Origin: Gossypium raimondii
Lineage: Eukaryota; Streptophyta; Magnoliopsida; Malvales; Malvaceae
Assembly: GCF_025698545.1 (NCBI RefSeq)
Contig: NC_068571.1
Location: 50,067,733 to 50,131,732, forward strand
Direction: 5' to 3'
Length of the DNA stretch: 64,000 nt
The notes under the pieces are model-generated. The model saw only the letters and a list, made by a program, of their open reading frames with translations, was not told where the DNA came from and did no database searches. Made by a program: the position numbers and the translations under genes. Position 1 is the stretch's first letter, and each line of letters begins with the position of its first letter. Below, one piece after another: positions 1 through 12,320 of the stretch.

Positions 1-3000
1 CTTCCTTTTAATAGGATCAAATGAATGAATAACACCTTCATAGAATCTGCAAAAGAATAACACCCATAAGGGGAGAAAGTCTGATAAATATATACATTTA
101 CATGATTAAGTTCCTTCACCAAAGCCAGTCAAGGCAAAGGTCTAATAAATCTGAATAGAAATATGACTTGATTAAGAAGTAATTAATTCCAGGGAAAAGT
201 ACAAGGCGACAAGTAACAAATAAATAACCACGTGGAACTTAAGACATCATCTTTCAGAATAACCAAGTAATTTACCCTTTCAGGTGCATGTTATTTACTC
301 TTGCTACTAAGGATCCTACTTAAAACAATTGGCGATAACAGAAGAGGCCCAGATTAACTACAAGACAATAAAAAGCCAATCCTCAATAATTATGTGGGGT
401 AACACCATTTAACACTCCCTTAACGTGTCACTTTGAGATCAGTTGGGAACTTCAATACCATGTTAAGCATTCGGCCTAAAACCAATTAGTAGTAAGTAGA
501 GAAGCCCAACTTGAATATAAGACAACACGGAACCCAATCCTTAATTGATGTGGAAGTCCAAATAAGCAAATAAGAATGTTATCATATTCTAGCTTCCCTG
601 TTACCTTGTTCTTTGAATTTTTTTGGAGATCTGCTTTCAATAGTTTGCTGCATAAGATTAGGAAACCTGTAGTTAACCTTGAATCACAGACAACCACTGC
701 TGGTTGTCTATGCCAATTTTTTGTTGTTTCATCATAAGAGCGGTTTTATCATCTTCATATTCTAACCTTTTTTTAACACACTCAATCTTACATTCGCAGA
801 CACCACATATTTGAAAGAGAACACTTTCCATAAGTCATTTTATTTTTCTTGGAGCAAATATATGTCGGGTGTGTGAGAACATGGCAATAAAGGTTATAAA
901 CTGCTATGTAATAGACATTCACATATTAACATGCATACAGAAATATATATACTTACTCACGGTCTTTGGGCCACCAGACCTTCACCTTCAAACCAACCAG
1001 ATTCTCATCATATTCTAGGGTACCAGATGCCTGACAAAGAATCAATAACTAATATAAATCAACTGTTTTCACACGAAGGATATGCAAGATCACTGCTTCA
1101 ACTATGTCCAGATTGCAGCTTGTATGGGCAGAGTCAAACAAAACGATTACAGTACTTCATATAGAATTATTTAGCCTCTATTCCAATAATGTGTGATAAA
1201 AGACATTAGTTATGATTGCAAGAAACAACAAAAGAAAATATAGAAGTTAGCAAATGAAAAATAAAACTAGAAGACAAATACAACTTCAACAGTCTTGTAC
1301 CTACAAACTTACTTTGTCTTTACTTGCGGTATGCTTTCTCTTGTAATTTGTCTTGGGGGTCTCATCCATCTGAGAATCATGTTTATTTGGCTTCACTGCC
1401 TTTGGAGAACCAACCATTTCCTAAATAAAAATAAGACGGCAATAATTCCCTTGATTGAAGTATCCAGAACAGCTAAAATGTAAAATAGTAAATAATAAAG
1501 GTTCAAATAAGCAACTTCAATAGAATAGCTAATTTACAAGTTAAAAGACAGAAAGCAAGCACCTCATCATCATTCCTGGTCGAGATTTTTGTTCCATCCT
1601 CAGGAATAACTTTCCCCTGAGCTTGCCTTTTCTTATCCCCAAGTTTCCTTGAAAAGGACTTCAGTGATTTTGCCTCTGAAGCAGTGCCACTTTCTTTCTT
1701 AGTTTTATCTACATCAGCTGGAGCACTAACCTCAGAAACTGCAAAAGAAACCTTTTTCCCCAGTCGTTTACTTGTTTTTGCTTTTGAATCACTTGCCACT
1801 TCAGATGATTTCTTGGAGACATCTTCAACAGGAGTGATCTCCTTACTCAAGCAGTCTTTCCTTTTGGGCAAAGCAGCCTTTTTCAAATGGCTCTCATCAT
1901 GTACAGTCCCACTTGGTGTTGGGAAAGCAACATCATTGGATTCATCCTCAGTTGCTTTTGTTAGGGAAGGCTGAACATCCGTCTCTCTTTTAGTTTTGGG
2001 TGGATGAGCATCATCCTTGCTGTCATCTTTATAGTCAGTTAAGGTCTCAACTTCCCTCCCACCAACATGAGTGCTGTCAGAAGGTTTCGCTGATTTTGAA
2101 TGGAATTTCCTCCCTTTTCCCTTGGTGCTTTGCTCTAGCTTAGAATCTAAATTGACCACTTTCTCACCTTCCAATTCATCAGGTTCAGCAAGAGCTGATG
2201 TATTGGCATTCTCCGACTTATTGGCAAGGTGGTCTTCCTCTTGCTTCTTTAAGTAAGCCAGTGAGCTGTTTTCATCAGTTTGAACAATGCCATTGCTAAC
2301 AACTGATTTGGGAGACTTTTCATTTGCAAGATCAACTTGTTCAGTTAAATCTGATTCTTTAGGAATCTCTTTATCCTCCTGTATAAAATTTGAGCATTCC
2401 TAAATAACTGTTTGAAGTATCAAATTCTAACAACAACAGTCAAATACAATAAAAATAAGGAAGCACTTGAATCCACACACGCGCGCGCACTCATGGGACA
2501 CTGAAAAATGACAATAAATATAAGAAAGGAACATGCCTGGACTGCATTGTCCAAAGGTGCCTCTGCTGGTTTGCTCTTATCATCCTACAGAAATTAATCC
2601 AAAAGGAAAAAAAAAATTAAGGTGACTAATTCAACTCTATGCTCACCAAATAAGACATAATACATATTAGTAAGGTCCCAGAACAAGACAAAAACTATTG
2701 AAGGATGTCTTGAACAAAAGATTTGAAAAAGTAGACACAAAAAAGGATCAACAACAGAGTATCATACAAAAATTAAATAAACAACCTCTAAACCTTATAT
2801 AATCAAGTAGCACCTAATCTATCTGCAAACAATGTAGAGCTGAAATACATACAGAACCCAAGAAAAAAGACTACAATTGCCCTCAAACAAAAAGAATTTA
2901 TGAAAATTTATTCAGACGCAAAGGAGATAATTACCACAGATTTGTTGGTGGCCGCATCATTCTGTGCCACAGCACTGGGTGCCACTTGGCATATAGAAGC

Positions 3001-5380
3001 TACTACACTACTATAATCTTCAAAAGAGTTGCCTGAGTTCTCTACAGCTTGCGTTAGGTAAGGTCTCAGCTTTGATGCACAGTTTTCAAGCACACTCTTT
3101 CCCAACCTCCGAGCAATGGGAAGAACTTCCTGAGAGGAAATAGATGCCTTACGTGAACTAAACAAGATTGCAGAAGAGAACAGGTAGTAAGTGACTCATA
3201 GTAACAGACCTCATTATCTCTCTTTACACTAGCTAAGATTGGGGAGAGCAGCTCTATAGATATGTCTTCACTTTCTTCCAACACAAGGGTCATAATTGTC
3301 ACCATTGATGCAAAGACAGTATGAGCATGATAATCTCTTAAAAGCCAAAAAAGAAGAACCACAAGGAAAACAAACGTTCAGAATGTATGCAGAGAATAGC
3401 ATACTAGACCACCTTTTTATTCTCTTTTACAATAGCAATCTAATCTAGTAAAGTAGCGCTGCAGAAGGATGAATATAATAACAGCATGACAACATTTTTT
3501 TATATTTGATAATGCAATAATCTTCCCACAACTGAAAACTTATAAATCACACAGAACTCAATGAGGTAGGAAATAATGGCCAAATATTTATGCATATGAA
3601 CAAATGTGAACAAGAGAATGCATCTCTACAATCAGGGCCTTGGTTTGCACCTTATCCCGTTAAGGAAACGCTGGAACATCTCAATGATTAAAGCATTGCA
3701 TTCAAGATCCAACATCACCACACACGATCGGACTTTGGCAACAGTTTCAAGAATTGAGGTCCTCTTAATATATGAGCGGTTGGACTTGTCAGACAAATTT
3801 TTGAACGATGATACAATCAGTTGAAAGACCTCCTGCATACACATTAAGAAGAACCAGTACTTCCAGTGCAGAAAATGGGTTTTAAAATGATCATGGAATC
3901 TGCAAGAGCATAAAGAAACAATTAACTCAAAGTACCTTCATTTGGTTATCATGATAAGGAGCATCCGGTGCAGTTATCCTTGTTATCTCACTGATGCAAG
4001 CAGCAACTGCAACTTTGACATCATCATCAGGATGTCTGAAAAGCTGCTCTGCAATCAATGCTTTAAGTGAAGCAGAGAGTGCATTTTGCATTGATTGGCT
4101 TGGTGATTGTTCCACCCTTGAAAGAAAACTCTCAACTTGCTATGTTTACAGAGGATACAAAAGTGCAAACAATCACCATCAATGTAAAATGTAAAAATAC
4201 AAGCATAAGGCACAACCCAAGGAATACTAACGTGCCTAAAAATTCAGACAATCAATTGATTATCCCAGATTCATTAGAAACTGCTCAAAAACTACCTATA
4301 CAGAATAAGATTCTACAAAAGAAACAGACCTAAAACATAATACAGCCAACTGCAAGGGTACACGATTCCCTTAAATGCAGCTCACACGATTCCCTTCAGG
4401 AGGAATCAAGACTGTTACACCACAACTCCCTTCAGAAGGAATCAAGACAAAAAATCTCACGCACGTGTAGATAGATGCTCACTTAAATGCAAATCATGTG
4501 ATTCCATTTAGGAGGAATCAAGATCGTTTCGCCGCAATTTCCTTTAGGAGGAATCAAAACCGTTACACCGCATATGGACAGAAAAAGACTAGCACGCGTG
4601 TAGATAGACACTCACTTAAATGCAGCTCATGCGATCCCCCTTAGGAGGAATCAAGATCGTTATACAGCAATTCCCTTTAGGAGGAATCAAGACCGTTACA
4701 CCACATATATATACACAAATACGCGCGCACGCGCTTAAATTTGAAAAACCGTTAAGTACCACTAGCGCGAAATTTTAAATTTGAAAGAAATTTAGAACTT
4801 CAAATCATTTCAGCCACATATCTGCTACTGCATAGGATTTGCAGTCAAATACGTGCAACATTCTAGCACTGAAACCATAGTAGAGCAAAATGACTACACA
4901 TCAGATATTTGGCAAATTCATAGCATATCTTTAAAAAACAGATTGAAAATTGGCAATAGTTAAGAGTGGTTAATGGTACCTACAGACAGAGGCAGAACAG
5001 AAAAATAGTTAGCAAATACTTTTAAACTTATTCAAGATTACAACAGTAACGGCAGAAGCATAATTCAACATAAAATACAGAACCAAAAACAAAAAAAGAC
5101 AAACCCTTTAGGACAAACGAAAACGTAGATCACGATGAGGCCAATGCAGCTTACTTTACTTTCAGAAAACCAATATTCAGTCACCAAAAAAACAAAATGA
5201 AACCACATGCATAACATAAAACCAAAAGAACGAAACGGAACTAAGTGAGAAAGATTAAAATAAGATACTAGGGCTCACATCGAGGAGAGTGATGAGCTCA
5301 TCAACTGAGGAGGGAGGTTCAAGGAGCTTGTTTCCAGCATCCATTAACAGCAGCTCCAACTCTTTATCAGATGGCGCCAT
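1..5380 (-). CDS. PDS5C: PDS5 homolog C-like sister chromatid cohesion protein (3' end beyond left edge)
   Basis: Cohesin-associated HEAT-repeat/Tudor protein of the nucleus. Exons read on the minus strand, high to low: 5380-5279, 4139-3936, 3832-3651, 3336-3210, 3129-2935, 2584-2537, 2378-1563, 1420-1313, 1030-957, 46-1 (runs off the edge). Phases agree throughout and give 634 codons so far. The start MAPSDKELE is followed by the conserved block SMQNALSASLKALIAEQL, then CISEITRITAPDAPY and VRSCVVMLDLEC, which are hallmarks of plant PDS5 N-termini. Residues from about 290 to 600 are Lys/Glu/Ser-rich and disordered. A Tudor domain follows, split over the last two exons: it starts at LVGLKVKVWWPKDR and resumes with FYEGVIHSFDP at the window edge. 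The intron after exon 2584-2537 uses a GC donor. The rest of the Tudor domain and the basic tail lie outside. Homology comes from remembered family sequence; exon edges come from splice consensus and frame. Confidence 0.93.
47..956 (-). other. Intron of the PDS5-like gene inside the Tudor domain
   Basis: A 910-bp intron with donor GTAAGT at 956-951 and acceptor TTTTGCAG ending at 47. It joins PKDR-E to FYEGV in phase 2. I see no gene or clear mobile element in it. A short minus-strand open stretch near 700-860 was considered and rejected as a Tudor exon. Confidence 0.8.
4357..4740. repeat. Compound minisatellite in PDS5 intron 1
   Basis: Six diverged copies of a ~35-40 bp unit with core GGAGGAATCAAGAYCGTTA, at roughly 4397, 4434, 4511, 4547, 4644 and 4678. 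They are arranged as three higher-order blocks, each opened by CACTTAAATGCARVTCAYGYGATT-type sequence near 4373, 4485 and 4618 (spacing about 112 and 133 bp). The array ends in a CG-rich run of alternating ACGCGCGC. It is the most GC-rich part of an otherwise AT-rich 1.1-kb intron. Confidence 0.85.
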
Positions 5381-5534
5381 AGCTTTTTTCACTTTATATA
5401 CCTAAACATACAGAAACAGATACTTTTAAAATCTTTGTCTAAAGACTCGATTTCACACCATTGAAAACCTTTTAACTCAAAAACACAACAGATAAATTCA
5501 GCTAGAGAGAAAGGAGGATTTTCTCTAGAGAAAG

Positions 5535-5544
5535 TTAGGGTTTT
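5535..5544 (-). promoter_or_regulatory. Telo-box-like motif in the PDS5 5' leader region
   Basis: On the minus strand this reads AAAACCCTAA, about 155 bp upstream of the PDS5 ATG. AAACCCTA telo-boxes are known from promoters of plant growth and cell-cycle genes. Function here is inferred from the motif only. Confidence 0.4.
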
Positions 5545-5577
5545 TGGTTGTTTGAAAGCGAAGAGATACAGTGATGA

Positions 5578-5640
5578 GTAAGGTTTATGTGTGTGTATAT
5601 CTCTGTGTGTTTGTGTTTGTGTTTGTGTTTGTGTTTTTGT
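5578..5640. repeat. GTGT/TTTGTG microsatellite upstream of PDS5
   Basis: A run of GTGTGT passing into repeated TTTGTG hexamers, immediately upstream of the PDS5 leader (pyrimidine/purine skewed). Confidence 0.8.
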
Positions 5641-7951
5641 GGGTGAAAAAAAACTTTTGCAGAGAAAGTACTGTCAGAATAAATGAATATTTTATACTTT
5701 ATAAAAATTTAGTTTTTTTATTTATTTACCTTACTTCCTTATGTCGGATTTTTTTGTGCAACTGTTTTTGGGCTTTTAAAGGACAATCCTGATTCCTGAT
5801 AGCTTATGCTCGGATTCCGCCTTGCTTTATAAATTGGAGTTAAATTACAGTTTCAAATCCACCCTTGGATTTTCAGGAGTGGGGACCACAAAGATTACCT
5901 GGGCCGTTGGATTTTCTTTGCATTTTAGGAAATAAAAGGCTTATTTGGTAATGAATAACGCTCCACAATACAACTAAACAATTTTACATCCTATACCATT
6001 ATTTAAACCACCCCCCTCCAACAACCCCCAAAACACAAAACTTCGCATTTTTTTTCTATATTTTGTACTATAATTGTATGTAAACCAAATAGTAACGCTT
6101 CACAATAATAACTTTGGATTTTTATACTATATATAGATTATGTTTTACTTGTAATTAAATTAATATTAAAAATACTAATGTAATGATAAAATATATTATA
6201 CTTTTAAAGAAAAACATACGTTCAAATCTTTAAGATAACATCATTTAAAAAAGTAACAACGAATTTTAAATATGGACATACATAATATAAAAATAATAAT
6301 TATTAAAAACAATTTATTTTTATTAAAAATTCATCTGTAAAATATATTTTCTTTTGTTTATAGTTTTCATCCTCCTGTAGGTGTTTTATAATGTTATATA
6401 TACTCCATACTCCATAGGCATTGCCTTGATAAATTCAAAAATAAATAGATATATGATAGCTGGACAATAAATGATTTCATATTGTTACAAGAGCATATAA
6501 GGTGTTAATGCAGGTTACACATTTCAATTGCAACTTAACTTGCATTCAAAGTACCGTCTAATTTATCATATATATGTTGGCATCTTTTTACCGACTCTTT
6601 AATACATTTCTTTGAGGATTTTAAAACAACTAATTAAATTGAAACATGAAAAAGATCAAGTCAAGTAAAGACTTTTTAAAAATTTCAATGTGATCGATTT
6701 TCTTTAGTTGAAGAGATTATTTTTTAATAATACCGTATTTAGAATGTCTTTGTTATTTGATTCCATATCGAAGCCCCGCTCGAGCTAAATTAAAGGAAAT
6801 TAAAGTCCATATTTATTGAAGCTTACAAACATTTTTAGACATACAGTTAATTGATGCTTTAAGAACCGTATATTCGATTTGAGGGGATTTTGATTGCATT
6901 GGAAGTTTGAACAAACTTTGATTATTGCTTGGCTCGATTCTTCTACATCAAGTTTTTACTACTGGTTTGTTTGGACAGCATAGAGTAATTCAATGACAAA
7001 CATGTTTGGCTGACACAGTGTAATTATAACGTAATTATTTATGTTATGTTTGGTAGTATAAATTGTAATTATATAGTTATATCTTTTATATATTTAAAAA
7101 ATACCAATAACTATAAAATTATTAGTACGATGAAAATAATTTCTAAGCAAGTGCCAAAATTGAAATCAAATCATTATATATATTTTGTTAGTATAAAAAG
7201 TGGTTAATAATACTAATAATAATAAAAACATCATATGCGCTTTTATCTAATTGTTTTAGTGAATATTTGTTGGGTTTTCCTTTTTCTAATATTTAACCCT
7301 TTCATCATCTTTTAAACATTAATTGAGTTCATCACCATTTGAATTTGAATATATATATTTTTATATTATCAAGATTTTCATTTTCCATGTACTATTTGAT
7401 GTATAAATCATCTCGATTCCACTTATGATTGAAGTTATGAAATAAGCAACATACTAGTACGATCCAACAAATTTTCATGCCACACTAAGAAGATGTTGTT
7501 AATACGAGAATTTTTTTTTTAGAATAACAAATGTCTTCTCAATCACATTTCGAAGTCTTGAATATATCAAATTAAAGAGTTTGCAAGCTGTCTGTAGTGC
7601 TTGTGTTGGGTTTAAAATAATTAATTACCTTTTTAATTAAAATATCTAAATTTCCATTAACTTTTAATACCTAAATTACCCCTACTCCTAACTTTTAATA
7701 CCTAAACTATCCCTATTTACTCCAAATAATTCCCAAAAGAATTAGTTTTATATAATACATTAATATACCATTAATCAGCTAAATCTTTAACCCAAGATTG
7801 GATTGGATTCAAACCCAAATTCGGCCCAAAGGTTCACTAAAGCGGGTAAATTAAAGAAACAATTTCCCGACTTCAATTAAGTCAATAGTCAACCCTAGTT
7901 CCAACCAACGAAATTCATCCACATCACCATTTCTCCATATGTCAACTTCCT

Positions 7952-7980
7952 ATTGGTCCATACAGTGTAACTCCAACGTG
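7952..7980 (+). promoter_or_regulatory. Possible ER-stress (P-UPRE-like) element upstream of SDF2
   Basis: ATTGGTCCA at 7952-7960 matches the first nine bases of the plant unfolded-protein-response element ATTGGTCCACGTCATC and then diverges. A CAACGTG bZIP-type core follows at 7974-7980. Arabidopsis SDF2 is known to be induced by ER stress, so the position (about 310 bp upstream of the ATG) is plausible. The element is incomplete, so confidence is modest. Confidence 0.35.
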
Positions 7981-8285
7981 TCAAATGTTCTTCATCTTCC
8001 CTCTCAAAAAGCCATTTTCCATTTTACCTATTCTTTCCAGGTCTCAAGCCAGATCCATTAAAAATCCTTCAAAATACGAAACCGTTAAAGACTTTCCGTT
8101 AGATCTGAAAAAAAGTTCCCTCCACGGTGGCGCCGTCGGGGCCGCAAGCCCTCTCTCGCAGAAAACCACCACCTTCTTCAAGTCCAGGTGCGAGCAGAGA
8201 AGATCGAACAGAACCTTCTAGAAAGAGTCCGACGGTTGATTATCCATTTTGGCAACAGAATTGGTTTATCGGATTACTATTCCTG

Positions 8286-10315
8286 ATGGCGATGGGATTC
8301 TTAGGTTTCGCTCTCTTCCTCTTCCTATCTCTCGATCTCGATCAAGGTTCCACTTCCTCCGCATCCGCCGCCTCCTCCTCCTCCACCTCCCAAAACGTCG
8401 AGGTTTTTAAAATTCTATTTTCACTTATTTCTTTATATAATTAAAAGCATCTCTTGCTTCCTAATTTTATTAAATAAAATGAATGGGAGCAGATTACTTA
8501 TGGGACGGTTCTAAAGCTAATGCACGAGAAAACGAAATTTAGGCTGCATTCACACGATGTGCCGTACGGTTCTGGAAGTGGACAGCAATCTGTTACCGGC
8601 TTTCCTAATGTAGATGATTCCAACAGCTACTGGGTATTCTCTTTCTCTCTATCTCTATTATCAGATGTTTTAGAGTAGTTTCCGAATGTTTCATGTAAGT
8701 GGATTTGGATTCAGTTCGGTAGGAATTGCTTGTAATTACACGTATCATTGTGATTAGTGAGTCTATTAAACTGAATAGCTCTTTAATTCTTAGGGAGGTT
8801 GAGATTGGTATTACGCTGGTATTTAATTATGATGAATTTAAATTTTTTTTTTATTTGATGCAATTCATGAGATGAACTAGAGTTAGAATTTCTTAATATT
8901 GCAAATGTTGAGCGTTGCTTTTGTTGATTGCGATTGGACTTTTGTTGATGATTAATCCAGTGGATCAATGAAATTTCCAAGTTAATAGTCACTTTTGTTT
9001 GTTTTGACACAATTAACCCTGTAAATATATTATTTGCGTCTTTCACTTAGAATTCTTATGATATGGTTCAAGCATGAAATTCTTCCATTGTTTTTGCGAT
9101 TTCTATGTTTATACTGGCTAGTTTTTTTGTTTTGGTTTCTACATTCCTTTTCTTGCTATAGTTTGTGATCACTTGAGAAAGTTAAATTAAAGTTTGGGCT
9201 TTTACTACATTTTGCAGTCAACTTCTCTACTAATTGTGTGATAAGAGTATATTTCATCATCATCCCATTTAATTTGTGATTATGCTTTGCAGATTGTTAG
9301 GCCTGAACCTGATACATCTGCTAAACAAGGAGACACCATTCCTAGTGGAACAATTATTAGGTTGCAACACATGAGAACTAGAAAATGGCTGCATAGCCAT
9401 TTGCATGCATCTCCAATATCAGGAAACCTAGAGGTTAGTATCTTTTACATATTTCAACAGCCAGTCTTAACTGGAACTTCTCAAATTTGTCAACTTTTAA
9501 GTTAATTTCATTGATGTCTGTAAATGGTGATGTGCCTCTAAATTTGTTAACAGGTAACTAATAACTTTCAAAAGTAAAGCCCATGTTTTCTATTCATTGA
9601 ATACAAACTTAGTGATATTAACTTCATCATATGGTGTTGGTGTAGGTTAGCTGCTTTGGAGGAGAATCAGAATCAGATACCGGTGATTACTGGAGGTGAG
9701 ACCCAAAATTTTCCTTTTACCTAATTTATGCGTATCTTTTTCTGGTTTTCTGTTTTGCTGGTATTTCATTATTGGACAATTCTCATCAGGCTCATTATTG
9801 AGGGAAGTGGGAAGACTTGGAAGCAAGATCAAAAGATCCGGCTTCAACATGTGGACACTGGTGGTTACCTCCATAGTCATGATAAGAAATATGCCAGAAT
9901 AGCTGGTGGACAGCAAGAGGTGAGAATGGAAAAATATTCTAATATTAATATAATATGAAGCACAAATACAGGTGCCTTTATGGTCCATCATAAGTATTAA
10001 GTAATTCCCTTCTTAAATTCCACTCTAGGAATACATTTTCCTTCCACTCGTATTTTAATTAGTAATATTTGATACTTGCTAGCTCATCAGTGAGTGCAAA
10101 AGCTTACTTTTCATCGTTTTTCTAAATTTAAAAACGTGTTTCTGTTAATGAACTGTTAATGGTGAAGGCAGTTGGCCTGTTGGCTTTTGCTAGTTGTTTG
10201 TATGTTCAACCATTTCAACATTTTGGTGTAGGTTTGTGGTGTTCGAGAAAAACGTGCCGACAATGTATGGTTGGCTGCAGAAGGTGTGTATCTCCCCATT
10301 ACCGAAAGTAAGTAG
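8286..10315 (+). CDS. SDF2: Stromal cell-derived factor 2-like ER protein (MIR domains)
   Basis: ER-lumen protein involved in glycoprotein folding and quality control, in a complex with ERdj3 and BiP in Arabidopsis, where it is needed for surface receptor biogenesis (family knowledge). Six exons: 8286-8402, 8493-8633, 9293-9433, 9646-9695, 9790-9919, 10232-10315. All junctions are GT-AG and the total is 663 nt, 220 aa, against about 218 in Arabidopsis. A hydrophobic signal peptide covers residues 1-16 (MAMGFLGFALFLFLSL). Three MIR repeats follow: one around LMHEKTKFRLHSHDVPYGSG, one around LQHMRTRKWLHSHLHASP, and one around RLQHVDTGGYLHSHDKKY. The C-terminus is DNVWLAAEGVYLP, with no KDEL-type signal. 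The start is the first in-frame ATG; the frame stays open upstream back to 8109 but has no ATG. Confidence 0.96.
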
Positions 10316-12224
10316 TATATATGTTTAACGGATCACTACTTCAGAAAAGCAGGTACATGGGTTTTTTGGATTTGTAGGTGGTTGGTGCCTGTTTATTTAG
10401 TACCTATAACCATCTTATGAAATCAAGTAGTATATTTGCAGGACAATTCTCTGCTAAGTACTTTATAATGCATGCTTATGTAACTTGAGAGTTGAGACTA
10501 TGTATTCATGAGTTTAATTTTTTCACTAAAAAGCAGCTTTTCCTCATTTTCCTAAACAGTGTGTGTGAACAAGGGAAAGAAGGGTTGAGGGTAGTTTGGT
10601 TCAGTTTGGTCAAGTCTTTTTTTTAAATTTTTTATTCTTGATAACTCAATTTAGTTTTGGTTAGTTTTTTTTTCATATTAAGTTTGGGTTTTAGATTTTA
10701 TTTTGATAGAATGGGTTTTGTTTTATGGTTTTACAATTAATTGCTAAAGTTTAAATCTTTAGAAAAATTTAAAGTAAATGAAAAATAATATGTATTTTAA
10801 AGTTATTTTCAATATAAAATGTTTATTATTACATTATAAAAATTAAAATAACATTAGATACTATTCAAGTAATCATTCAAATAACATGATCTGGAATGAT
10901 GTTTTGCTTTTTCTATTTAGGAATTTGTTTTTCAATCCTATATGAAAGTAATTGATGCAAGACACTGCGCAAGTAAAACACTTTTTTTAGCCTAATCTGT
11001 AAGTTTTTTTTCATTAAAAAGATTCAAATCAGAGTTGAATACGAAGTCAAGTAAAACTTTACAAATATCACCCTTAAAATCAAAGTTAAAAGTAGGTAAA
11101 TTCTATTCACACATCACGCGGATCACGGGAAGTTATAAGTAAGTGACGAACATGTTTGCCTTGCGAAAGCAAAACAAGTAGAGGTCAAAGTCAAATGCTA
11201 GCACCATGCCGTTAGGAATACTAGCGGGGAGGGATCCAAGCCCATGGGAATACTGAAAAATATTAAAATGATCAAACTAAACTATATTCTTCAAATATAT
11301 AGAAAGTACAATCATCATTAGCATTTATTCTTAGAATGTTTAAATGAGTATATCACTGTAGATATTGAAAGAAAATAATCTTAATTTGAGTTTTGGACAA
11401 AAAATTCTGTGAAGGAAATTAACAAAAGTTTGCCCAAGATATTATTTTTGTTATTTCCCAAAATCTCAAATCTGCTTGAAATTTAAGGTGCAGAACCAAG
11501 TTACGTACTTGAATGACCACTTATGAGTAGTGAAATTCATCTAACAATATTCCAGGCATTCTCAAGTTTTTAATTTATTTTAGAATCATTCAACTACCTA
11601 AATCAAATGGCAACTTAATTTCATCACTCATAAATAGTGAAATCAAGTTAAATGCTATTAATTGAATTAATTCCCTCTCCTTCTAATTAAATAAAGCATG
11701 GCCAAAAGTGATCTAAAACCTTCCAATTTATATTTTCCGATTTTTTACATCTTAAGTTTTTTATTTGCACATGCTTTAGTAAAATGATTATAACATGAGC
11801 TCTAGAAGTCGGACCAAAGCGCTTCAAAATAAGTTGGAAAGCTAAAAAGTAGTTATGCAAGCTTATGTTGATAAACCTAGTAAGATATGCTTGGATTGTT
11901 GAGATCTAGTATCTTTAGTATAGTGATTTTGACTATATACTTGTAATTTTTTGATCAATTTGGTTTAATAAAAAATTATTTTAAATGTATTTTATACATA
12001 TTTTAATTATTAGAAATAAATATCCATTATATCATTAATATTTTAAACGTATTTAGAATTTTAACAGTTTAAAAATATCATTAATTAGTAATTCAAATAT
12101 CATTGATGAAAGTTTAATCTAAACAAAATATTTTTCTCTGTTTTTTGAACAATTTTATTATAAATTTTGATCATATCTGTTTTTTTTTAATATATAATGC
12201 CTAAAACTACTCATAACCTTTCCT

Positions 12225-12320
12225 CAACCCATAAATAAAAGGATAATGTGTTTCAACACACTTGAACTCACGTCTTTCTACATTTACAATAATATCTGTG
12301 TCAATCAAAATAAATTTGAA
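12225..12320 (-). mobile_element. SINE-like element, decayed copy of family A
   Basis: The minus strand reads a GTGAGTTCAAGTGTGTTGAAACAC motif region, preceded by GATTGACACAGATATTATTG. The same order and spacing occurs at 17042-17135 (plus) and 50235-50300 (minus). The box-B-like GTTCAAGTG is clear; box A is eroded. Confidence 0.55.

Larger units (their letters stand above)
5381..8285. other. Divergent intergenic region between PDS5-like gene and SDF2
   Basis: Holds the PDS5 5' UTR and promoter at the left and the SDF2 promoter at the right. The middle (about 5950-7780) is AT-rich with short fragments that look like old MITEs: 5948-5975 and 6087-6115 share a TTGGTAATxAATAACGCTYCACAATA-type motif, and 6960-7070 carries a GTTTGG..TGTAATTATA pattern. 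No open frame here resembles a protein I know. Confidence 0.6.

Noticed and set aside
700..860. Minus-strand stretch reading VKKRLEYEDDKTALMMKQQK, which looks a little like the second half of a PDS5 Tudor domain
   Set aside because: A far better Tudor continuation (FYEGVIHSFDP, with correct acceptor and phase) lies at 46-1, and this stretch has no matching acceptor or FYEG-type start.
8109..8285. In-frame N-terminal extension of SDF2
   Set aside because: The frame is open but contains no ATG, and the extension would bury the signal peptide that begins at 8286.
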